The position numbers were made by a program, and so were the translations under genes. A model generated the notes under the pieces. That model ran no database searches, was not told the DNA's origin, and worked only from the letters and a program-made list of their open reading frames with translations. Below, piece after piece: positions 1 through 5,876 of a stretch of 12,299 bases of DNA; position 1 is the first letter of the stretch, and each line of letters opens with the position of its first letter. Origin of the DNA: Nitrospirota bacterium (GTDB lineage Bacteria > Nitrospirota > JACRHJ01); assembly GCA_021815285.1 (NCBI GenBank), contig JAKAHE010000043.1:1-12299 (forward strand), given 5' to 3'.

Positions 1-2207
1 AAGTCGGAGCCGAGCCGGCGGAATACGTCTTTCATCGCTTGTTTCCTGCACCCTAATTTTCGAGGCCCGTATGAGGCCGGTTGGATAAGTGGTCCGCGCC
101 GGGAAGGCAATTCCTGCGCGGCCTCGGTTATGGACTGGAAGTCTATCTCGAACACATACACATCAGCCGGGATGTCCCATCTCCCGGCTACGTCCGGATG
201 CGCCTGGCCGATATATCCCGCCGGGCTTCCGCCAACCAGGAGCCTTGCCGCCTTGCCAGGATGCAGAAAAGGCGTGCCCTCCTCCGTGGCGAATACCGCG
301 TTTGTAACCCGCAGGGCATCCAGAAGCTGCTCTACCGCGCCTTTAACATCGTAGAAATCGGTCTCCCTGTCGCTTGCGTCCCAGGGCGATGCAGACCGCA
401 CGCCGCACGCCAGCCCGCCGATTTTCAGAGGCTCGTTCGGAAGCCCGGGCCCGGCGTTGATGAAAACACGGGAAAGCTCGAAGATTTTCATGTCCCTGAC
501 GCCGCGGCTCAAGTTCCAGGAAAGGTTGTTCAGAAGGCTCGGCAGAAGGGTCGTGCGCATGACGGACTGCTCGACGGAGAGCGGGTTGCGCAAAGCAACG
601 CTCTTTCTCCTGAAATCGTCCTCAGACAGGCCGAGCCGGTCTAAATCCCTCGAATCCATGAAGCTATAGTTTACCACTTCATAAAAACCGCAGTCGTGCA
701 TGGCTTCCCTGGCCCGCCTGGATGCCATGAGAGCAAAGTCCGGCTCCCGCGCCGCCACGGCGCGCGCGGGCATCGAACTCCTTATCTTGCCGTATCCGTA
801 GACCCTCGCGGCCTCCTCGACAAAGTCTATCTCGCGGGTCAAGTCCGGCCTGAATGTCGGGGCCTGAAGAAGAAGGGAATCCGGACTTTCCTCGTTTATT
901 TTTATATGCAGCCGCTTCATTATGTCGGCTATCTCGTCTTTTTCGAGGCCCGCCCCGAGCACGGCGTTCATCCTCGGCACGCGGAGCGAGACCACCGGCA
1001 TCTTTAACGGGTTTGGGTATTCGTCGATCCTTCCGCGCGCGATTGCTCCGCCGGAGATATTCGCTATCATGGACGCCGCCCTGTCAAGGGCCTTTATGAC
1101 GCCTTCCGGGTCCGCCCCTCGCTCGAAACGATGAGACGCCTCCGTATGCAGGCCGAGCTTCCGGGATGTCTTCCGGACACTCGAAGGGTTGAAATACGCG
1201 GATTCGAGGAAAATTTCCGTAGTCGCGTCAGAGACTTCTGAGTTCTGCCCGCCCATCACCCCGGCAAGCGCGACTGGTCTGTCTGCGTCGCAGATAAGGA
1301 GCATACCGGCTGAGAGCTTTCTCTCTATGCCGTCAAGCGTCGTAAACACCTCTCCTTCCTCAGCCGGGCGTACGATTATCTCCTGGCCTGCGAGGAACTG
1401 GTAGTCGAATGCATGGAGCGGCTGTCCCATTTCCATCATAACGTAGTTCGTCGCATCGACGACGTTATTTATGCTCCGCACCCCCACGGCCCTAAGCCGC
1501 CTCTGCATCCACACCGGGGACGGCCCGACCTTTACGCCCGTGACAAGTCTCCCGGCATAGCGCGGACAGAGTTCCGGGTCTTCAATCGTAACCTTCATGC
1601 GCCCGGCTATATTCGCGCCATGTTCGTCAAGCCTGAACTTCGGCTGTCTGAGCGCCGCCCGCGCGAGGGCTGCCGCCTCACGCGCGATACCGATTGCGCA
1701 GAGGCAGTCCGGACGGTTGGGCGTCACGTTAATCTCCATCGCCCAGTCGTCAAGGCCGATTGCCTTGACTATGTCATCGCCGACAGGCGCATCTTCCGGG
1801 AGTATCATAAGTCCGGAGGATTCCTTCGCAAGCCCGAGTTCCTTCTCGGAGCACAGCATACCGAAGGACATTACGCCCCGGAGCTTTGCCTTTTCTATCT
1901 TCAGCCCGCCTGGCAGTTTCGCTCCGGCCATGGCCAGCGGGACTTTGTCCCCGGCCTTCATGTTTTTTGCGCCGCAGACAATTGGCAGGACCTCCGTGCC
2001 GTTGTCCACCTCGCAGAGCGTGAGTTTGTCGGCATTCGGATGCGGGCTTATCGACACTACCCTGCCCACGACCACGCCGCTTATGCCCTCGCCGAGGTAT
2101 TCCAGGCCCTCGACCTCAAGCCCGGCCATTGTCAACTTTTCGGAGACCTGCAAAACCGTCAGGTCGGTGTCCACGAACTCCTTTAACCAGTTAAAGCTTA
2201 TCCGCAA
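1..2207 (-). CDS. pheT: Phenylalanine--tRNA ligase beta subunit (partial, runs off left edge)
   Basis: Beta subunit of the alpha2beta2 cytoplasmic enzyme that charges tRNA-Phe; it binds tRNA and carries the editing site. I translated the minus strand from a TTG at 2207 (MRISFNWLKEFVDTD), preceded by GAGGA at 2221-2217 with a 9-base spacer. About 735 codons stay open to the edge. In order: an EMAPII-like tRNA-binding domain (about residues 39-150, with PHPNADKL and GMLCSEKELGL), a B3/B4 editing region including HRFERGADPE near 357, a B5 domain (about 400-475, ending VEEAARVYGYGKI), and a catalytic-like core with RTTLLPSLLNNL and VYVFEID near 685. The family then normally has a C-terminal FDX-ACB anticodon-binding domain of about 90 residues. 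The final 40-50 codons here do not resemble it, although no stop interrupts the frame. Identity is certain; the C-terminus is unresolved. Confidence 0.95.
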   Translation of the reverse strand, partial: MRISFNWLKEFVDTDLTVLQVSEKLTMAGLEVEGLEYLGEGISGVVVGRVVSISPHPNADKLTLCEVDNGTEVLPIVCGAKNMKAGDKVPLAMAGAKLPGGLKIEKAKLRGVMSFGMLCSEKELGLAKESSGLMILPEDAPVGDDIVKAIGLDDWAMEINVTPNRPDCLCAIGIAREAAALARAALRQPKFRLDEHGANIAGRMKVTIEDPELCPRYAGRLVTGVKVGPSPVWMQRRLRAVGVRSINNVVDATNYVMMEMGQPLHAFDYQFLAGQEIIVRPAEEGEVFTTLDGIERKLSAGMLLICDADRPVALAGVMGGQNSEVSDATTEIFLESAYFNPSSVRKTSRKLGLHTEASHRFERGADPEGVIKALDRAASMIANISGGAIARGRIDEYPNPLKMPVVSLRVPRMNAVLGAGLEKDEIADIMKRLHIKINEESPDSLLLQAPTFRPDLTREIDFVEEAARVYGYGKIRSSMPARAVAAREPDFALMASRRAREAMHDCGFYEVVNYSFMDSRDLDRLGLSEDDFRRKSVALRNPLSVEQSVMRTTLLPSLLNNLSWNLSRGVRDMKIFELSRVFINAGPGLPNEPLKIGGLACGVRSASPWDASDRETDFYDVKGAVEQLLDALRVTNAVFATEEGTPFLHPGKAARLLVGGSPAGYIGQAHPDVAGRWDIPADVYVFEIDFQSITEAAQELPSRRGPLIQPASYGPRKLGCRKQAMKDVFRRLGSD
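33..47 (-). other. Possible start of a further gene inside the end of the pheT frame
   Basis: On the minus strand AGGAAA (47-42) lies 6 bases before an ATG (35-33) that opens MKDVFRRLGSD and runs off the edge. It happens to be in frame with pheT. About 18 bases upstream, another frame has a TAG (55-53). This looks like an ordinary gene start after a short spacer, but only about 11 codons are visible and I do not recognise them. It could equally be chance. Confidence 0.25.
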
Positions 2208-2235
2208 TTTTACGTATCCTCTATAATTATTGCTT

Positions 2236-2296
2236 TTGTAGCTGCCTGATTCATCAGGCGATTTTTAAAAGCGCCCCATAAATGGGGCAGCTACAA
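2236..2296. repeat. Pair of inverted REP-like palindromic units (BIME-like)
   Basis: Two 25-base units face each other in the spacer upstream of pheT. The left unit (2260-2236, minus) has arms GCCTGAT/ATCAGGC; the right unit (2272-2296, plus) has arms GCCCCAT/ATGGGGC. Each palindrome is flanked by AGCTACAA, so the pair as a whole has a perfect 11-base terminal inverted repeat, TTGTAGCTGCC / GGCAGCTACAA. Read outward in, each unit has GTAG next to an imperfect palindrome, the layout of REP sequences mobilised by REP-associated tyrosine transposases. A third copy lies at 10578-10602. No transposase gene is in the window. Confidence 0.75.
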
Positions 2297-2301
2297 GTGT
2301 T

Positions 2302-2760
2302 TTAATATGGCTTTATCGCCTTCTCCCGGAGAAATTCCTCAAGCTCCTTTTTTATCCTATCCTGAAAGCCTATCATGTCCATCGGCACGACGCCGGTCTT
2401 GGGCCCTTTGGGTGTTGAATAATCGATCAGAAAGAACTCCCTGATTCGTCCTTTCTTGCCTGGAACGGCCCTGAACCCGGCCTTGGCCGCCTTCTCCCAT
2501 GGGCATCTGTCCTTCTTCCAGGGGTTTATGCCGTAGACTGTAAAATCCTTTTCGTTCCACTCGAACACCGGAAACTTCCAGAAACGGTATACCGCCGCTA
2601 TAACAATGAGGTTCAGGACGTACAGAAGCGCGAGAGGCGCTAATGTCAAAGGCCCCTGGAACCTCTTCAGCAGATACCCCAGGACGATGTCCGCCCCGAT
2701 GCAATAAAGAATTACCTCATTCATCCTCTTCTGCGAGAGGAACATCCGTCCGGACTTCAT
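2302..2760 (-). CDS. Small two-span membrane protein with PH-like C-terminal domain
   Basis: A 152-residue protein of unknown function. Two hydrophobic segments (about residues 15-31 and 38-58) form a membrane hairpin. They are followed by a soluble part that alternates short hydrophobic strands with charged turns (FEWNEKDFTVYGINPWKK, then GRIREFFLIDYS, then a KTGVVPMDMIGF strand and a charged C-terminal helix, about 128-148). That layout is typical of bacterial PH-like membrane proteins, but this is fold-level inference, not family recognition. The start ATG (2760-2758) overlaps the pheS stop as TGATG, with a weak AAGG about 8 bases upstream, so translation is probably coupled to pheS. It sits between pheS and pheT, which are usually adjacent. 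Nothing seen links it to aminoacylation. Confidence 0.75.
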   Translation of the reverse strand: MKSGRMFLSQKRMNEVILYCIGADIVLGYLLKRFQGPLTLAPLALLYVLNLIVIAAVYRFWKFPVFEWNEKDFTVYGINPWKKDRCPWEKAAKAGFRAVPGKKGRIREFFLIDYSTPKGPKTGVVPMDMIGFQDRIKKELEEFLREKAIKPY

Positions 2761-3851
2761 CAGAATTGCCTTAAGAAGCGCATGTCGTTCTCATAGAAGA
2801 GGCGGATGTCGTCGATGCCGTATTTGAGCATAGTTATGCGTTCCATGCCGAGACCGAAGGCGAAGCCCGTAAATTCCTCAGGGTCGTATCCGACGGCCTT
2901 GAAGACCTCCGGGTCTACCATCCCCGCCCCGAGTATCTCGAGCCAGCCGGTGTTTTTGCAGACCCGGCATCCCTTTCCGCCGCATATAACACACCTGATG
3001 TCAACTTCGGCGGAAGGCTCCGTGAACGGGAAAAAGCTCGGCCTGAAGCGAGTTGCTGTGCCCGCGCCGAACATTTTCGAGATGAACGTCTCAAGCACAC
3101 CCTTCAGGTGCGAGAAATTTATGTGCCTGTCCACCATCAACCCTTCGACCTGGTGAAACATCGGCGTGTGCGATACGTCCGCGTCGCAGCGATATACTTT
3201 GCCCGGCGCGATTACCTGCACAGGCGGGCGGCAGAACTTCATCGTCCGTACCTGCACCGGCGACGTATGCGTGCGAAGGACGACCTCGTCGGACACGTAA
3301 AACGTGTCCTGCATGTCGCGCGCGGGGTGGTCCTTGGGCATGTTCAGTGTCTCGAAGTTATAATAATCGAGCTCCACTTCCGGTCCTTCCGCAACGGAGA
3401 AACCCATCTCCCGGAATATCTCCACCACCTCCCGCGTTACGGTTGTGATGGGATGCGGCCTGCCCACGCCCGGCCTCCTGCCCGGCATGGTAACGTCAAG
3501 CCTCTGCGAGGCGAGCGCCTGCGCGCGTTCGGCTGCGGCAAGCTCCTCGCCCCTGGCCTTAAGCGCGGATTCATAGCGGCCAGCTATCTCGTTTAAGAGG
3601 CGTCCGGCCTCTTTTCTGTCTTCCAGAGCCTCCTGCGGGATTTTCTTTCGGAGGATGGAGATTATTCCCTTCTTGCCGAAAAGCTCCAATTCTATGGCCT
3701 TCAGATCGTCCGTAGTGCGTGCGAGACTTACGATTGCCTCTTCCGCGCCGAGCTGTGCCGAGAGCGCAGGTATCAGATCCGCAAGCCTCCCCGCGTCCTC
3801 AAGGCCCGCCTTGATGTCTCTGGCATTCTTAAAAAACCGCTCCAACGGCAT
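2760..3851 (-). CDS. pheS: Phenylalanine--tRNA ligase alpha subunit
   Basis: Class II synthetase catalytic subunit; with PheT it activates phenylalanine and aminoacylates tRNA-Phe in the cytoplasm. With the start at 3851 it has 363 residues, normal for the family. An N-terminal coiled-coil tRNA-binding arm (about 1-95) is followed by the catalytic domain: GRPHPITTV, motif 2 around FHQVEGLMVD (residues 232-241), a four-cysteine cluster CVICGGKGCRVC (C287, C290, C295, C298) common in bacterial PheS, and motif 3 GLGMER (about 333-338). I chose ATG 3851 because AGGAG lies just before it. An in-frame ATG at 3872 has no Shine-Dalgarno and would be only about 6 bases from the predicted transcription start. 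The stop overlaps the next gene by one base. No Phe-rich leader peptide is visible in the short leader. Confidence 0.97.
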   Translation of the reverse strand: MPLERFFKNARDIKAGLEDAGRLADLIPALSAQLGAEEAIVSLARTTDDLKAIELELFGKKGIISILRKKIPQEALEDRKEAGRLLNEIAGRYESALKARGEELAAAERAQALASQRLDVTMPGRRPGVGRPHPITTVTREVVEIFREMGFSVAEGPEVELDYYNFETLNMPKDHPARDMQDTFYVSDEVVLRTHTSPVQVRTMKFCRPPVQVIAPGKVYRCDADVSHTPMFHQVEGLMVDRHINFSHLKGVLETFISKMFGAGTATRFRPSFFPFTEPSAEVDIRCVICGGKGCRVCKNTGWLEILGAGMVDPEVFKAVGYDPEEFTGFAFGLGMERITMLKYGIDDIRLFYENDMRFLRQF

Positions 3852-3884
3852 ATCTCTCCTATGCATTTGCATTTTGAATCAGAA

Positions 3885-3913
3885 ATTATATAGTAACGGT
3901 GACCGATTTTCAA
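3885..3913 (-). promoter_or_regulatory. sigma70-type promoter of the pheS operon
   Basis: On the minus strand TTGAAA (3913-3908), a 17-base spacer, then TATAAT (3890-3885). The start of transcription is predicted near 3878, giving a leader of roughly 27 bases to the pheS ATG at 3851. The spacer holds a small odd palindrome CGGT-G-ACCG (3897-3905) that could be a protein site or chance. Confidence 0.75.
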
Positions 3914-3943
3914 TAACGAATCAGAGCGCCCGACAAAATTTTC

Positions 3944-3984
3944 TTGACTTATTGCGGCCCAAAATATATGATAGTAAGCTTACT
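3944..3984 (+). promoter_or_regulatory. sigma70-type promoter with a palindrome over its start site (P1)
   Basis: TTGACT (3944-3949), a 17-base spacer, TATGAT (3967-3972). It fires rightward, away from pheS. A perfect 12-base palindrome AGTAAGCTTACT (3973-3984) begins right after the -10 and covers the predicted start site, a position typical of repressor operators. It would give the tRNA transcript a leader of about 190 bases, or drive a short unrecognised RNA. The stretch 3985-4102 has no convincing gene. Confidence 0.55.
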
Positions 3985-4084
3985 TAACTAAAACGAAAAT
4001 GATGGTTTGCCTCTTTTGGCATCGGTTTCGGTTTTGCGGCGTGTGCAGGGGGGCGGAAAAGGCGGGCGGGAAGCGCTTTTTAAG

Positions 4085-4102
4085 TCCTTTAGAAATAAAG
4101 GA
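4085..4102 (+). other. GAAA-loop inverted repeat just before the P2 -35
   Basis: TCCTTTA (4085-4091), GAAA, TAAAGGA (4096-4102): a perfect 7-base stem with a GNRA-type loop. It abuts the -35 of the next promoter. It may be a protein site upstream of P2 or a structure in transcripts from P1; there is no T-run that would make it a terminator. Confidence 0.35.
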
Positions 4103-4131
4103 TTGACAAAATTTCGGCTATAATGTATAAG
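4103..4131 (+). promoter_or_regulatory. sigma70-type promoter of the tRNA-Tyr operon (P2)
   Basis: Consensus TTGACA (4103-4108), 17-base spacer, TATAAG (4126-4131); transcription is predicted to begin near 4138, about 30 bases before tRNA-Tyr. An alternative TATAAT at 4120-4125 is only 11 bases from the -35 and so is not the likely -10. This is the best candidate for the main promoter of the tRNA and tuf cluster. Confidence 0.75.
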
Positions 4132-4168
4132 ATGTCGCCCGAAGTATTGCCCCGCAGGCGGCTTGAAC

Positions 4169-4255
4169 GGGGAGGTGGCCGAGCGGTTAATGGCAGCAGA
4201 CTGTAAATCTGCCGGTCTTGCACCTACGGAGGTTCGAACCCTCCCCTCCCCACCA
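4169..4255 (+). tRNA. tRNA-Tyr (anticodon GTA)
   Basis: Class II tRNA with acceptor stem GGGGAGG (4169-4175) pairing CCTCCCC (4245-4251), anticodon GTA at 4203-4205 in loop CTGTAAA, a long variable arm (GTCTTGCACCTAC region), T arm GGAGG-TTCGAAC-CCTCC, and an encoded CCA (4253-4255). It is followed after 21 bases by tRNA-Gly in the same transcript. Confidence 0.97.
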
Positions 4256-4276
4256 TATTGGTTTATTTTTGGTTTT

Positions 4277-4352
4277 GCGGGTGTAGCTCAGTTGGTAGAG
4301 CGCCAGCCTTCCAAGCTGGGGGTCGCGGGTTCGAGCCCCGTCGCCCGCTCCA
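4277..4352 (+). tRNA. tRNA-Gly (anticodon TCC)
   Basis: Acceptor GCGGGTG (4277-4283) pairs with CGCCCGC (4342-4348) with one G-T wobble. The anticodon is TCC (4310-4312), the D arm contains AGCTCAGTTGGTAGAGC, the T loop is TTCGAGC, and CCA (4350-4352) is encoded. Only 28 bases separate it from the next protein start. Confidence 0.97.
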
Positions 4353-4380
4353 TTAACGGAGTTTGAAGGGCCGGCTCCCG

Positions 4381-5619
4381 ATGGCTCGTAAAATATTTCT
4401 TGCGGCTCTGGCGGTCTTTTCGGCGGCGCTTCTCCTTGGAGAAAGCGCGAGAGCCGATGGCCGTGTGATAAAGGCGCAGGCCGGGACTGCAAAGGGACGG
4501 GCCATTCAGGCGCTTAACGCCGGGGATTTCGACGGCGCGATAAAAATACTTGAGAGCGACGGGTCCAGGGACCCGTTCGACGACGACTACAAGGTATTGC
4601 TGGCTCAGGCATATGACGGGCGGGGCTGGAAGAGGCTGAACGCCGGAGATTTCGATGAGGCGTTTGATGATTTCGGAAAGGCGCGCTTAAACGAGCCTGC
4701 AAAGAAGTTCTCGACGTATTTAGGGCTTGCGTACTGCTCCTATCGCCTTGAGCATATGGACGACGCGCAGGGTTATCTCGACGAGGCGCTTTATCTGAAC
4801 CCTTCCAGTGCGCAGGCCATGACACTGAAGGGGCAGATATATTACCAGCGCGGACGCCTGCGGGACGCTGTGTCGGAGTGGGAACAGGCCCTTCAGGAAA
4901 AGCCCGGAGACAGGGCGATTCAGGGCCTGCTTGCGAAGGCCAGAAAAGAGCTTGGGGTGGAAGGCTCCTTCACGAGGAAGGAGACCTATAACTTCAACTT
5001 AAAATACGACGGCGAGGAAGACAGGAAACTGGGCGAGCTTGTGCTCGACATATTGCAGAGCGTCTCTTCCGATGTCGGGAGCGACCTCGATTTCTATCAG
5101 AAGGAGCCCATTAACGTCATCCTGTATACCCGTCGGCAGTTCGTGGATATAACCGATGCGCCCGCATGGTCGGACGGGGTCTTCGACGGCAACATCAGAA
5201 TCCCCGCGGGCGGCGGCATGATAGACAAAACGGCCCTTTCGGCGGTGCTTCATCACGAATACACGCACGCCGTTATCCATACGGAAGTCAGCGGTCATGT
5301 TCCCGCCTGGCTGGACGAAGGGGTCGCGCAATACGAGGAACACTGGGCTAAGAAGCGTGGGGCGGTCGGTTTTACGCCCGTGCCGCTTTCGAGCCTGGAT
5401 TCGACTTTTGTAAGCATGGATGCGGCAAGGGCGAGAGAGGCATATGCCGAATCGCTCTCCGCTGTCCGGTATTATGTAAACAGGTTCGGGATGTACAGCC
5501 TGTCCCAGCTTATAAAGGAAATGGGAAAAGGCGAGGACATATCCGAGGCCATGAAATATGCCGCAGGCGTCAGCCTCCCGGAGTTCGAACGGGACTGGCG
5601 TGAAGACCTGGGCAGGTAG
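4381..5619 (+). CDS. Secreted TPR protein with gluzincin (HExxH) peptidase domain
   Basis: A 412-residue exported protein. An N-terminal signal peptide (MARKIFLAALAVFSAALLLG, likely cut after ARA, residue 25) is followed by about four TPR-like helical repeats (residues 38-190; NAGDFDGAIKIL and NAGDFDEAFDDF are near-duplicates). A peptidase-MA-like domain follows, with HEYTH at 292-296 and WLDEG with E313 as the probable third zinc ligand, so an active metalloprotease is plausible. The substrate is unknown; location should be periplasm or outside. I chose ATG 4381 (GAAGGG upstream). A TTG at 4363 lies one base from GGAG and would extend the signal sequence by six residues. The gene lies between tRNA-Gly (28 bases) and tRNA-Thr (8 bases), so tRNA processing should trim its message on both sides. 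I do not recognise a named gene. Confidence 0.9.
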   Translation: MARKIFLAALAVFSAALLLGESARADGRVIKAQAGTAKGRAIQALNAGDFDGAIKILESDGSRDPFDDDYKVLLAQAYDGRGWKRLNAGDFDEAFDDFGKARLNEPAKKFSTYLGLAYCSYRLEHMDDAQGYLDEALYLNPSSAQAMTLKGQIYYQRGRLRDAVSEWEQALQEKPGDRAIQGLLAKARKELGVEGSFTRKETYNFNLKYDGEEDRKLGELVLDILQSVSSDVGSDLDFYQKEPINVILYTRRQFVDITDAPAWSDGVFDGNIRIPAGGGMIDKTALSAVLHHEYTHAVIHTEVSGHVPAWLDEGVAQYEEHWAKKRGAVGFTPVPLSSLDSTFVSMDAARAREAYAESLSAVRYYVNRFGMYSLSQLIKEMGKGEDISEAMKYAAGVSLPEFERDWREDLGR

Positions 5620-5627
5620 GCAAGAGC

Positions 5628-5703
<76 letters not shown>

Positions 5704-5753
5704 GGAAACAGTCAGGCGGGGGATGCATTCCGGCGAAGCGGCGTGAAAACCGG

Positions 5754-5784
5754 ACGCGGGGAGGTTTGCACCTTCGTGTTTTTT
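5754..5784 (+). terminator. Terminator- or attenuator-like hairpin between tRNA-Thr and tuf
   Basis: An imperfect stem ACGCGG...AGGT / ACCT..CGTGT (5754-5779) with a TTGC loop and two bulged Gs, followed directly by a six-T run (5779-5784). It would end part of the tRNA transcript before tuf. Several G-U pairs make the outer stem weak, so partial termination is more likely than complete termination. Confidence 0.45.
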
Positions 5785-5795
5785 CGTTTTATAAG
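5766..5795 (+). promoter_or_regulatory. Possible tuf promoter
   Basis: TTGCAC (5766-5771), an 18-base T-rich spacer, TATAAG (5790-5795), about 82 bases before the tuf ATG. It overlaps the terminator-like hairpin, so tuf could be uncoupled from the tRNA transcript. The match is fair, not strong. Confidence 0.4.
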
Positions 5796-5876
5796 CGGGC
5801 AGATTTAGGTTTTAAGAAACAAAAATAAAGGCAGGGCGGACTTAAGCTAAGGCCGCGCACGGCCCAAGGGGGGACA

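Noticed and set aside
81..644. Plus-strand open frame of 187 codons opposite pheT
   Set aside because: It lies antisense to the clear pheT coding sequence and its product is rich in Arg, Pro and His with no recognisable domain; it is a shadow of GC-rich codons.
1413..2226. Two overlapping plus-strand open frames (257 and 209 codons) opposite pheT
   Set aside because: Both are antisense to conserved PheT domains and overlap each other in different frames.
3999..4106. 35-codon frame after promoter P1
   Set aside because: No Shine-Dalgarno, odd composition, and it ends inside the P2 -35 region.
5723..5746. Tiny frame MHSGEAA before the tuf attenuator, as a possible leader peptide
   Set aside because: The G-run touches the ATG with no proper spacer and the codons show no enrichment for one amino acid that would support attenuation.
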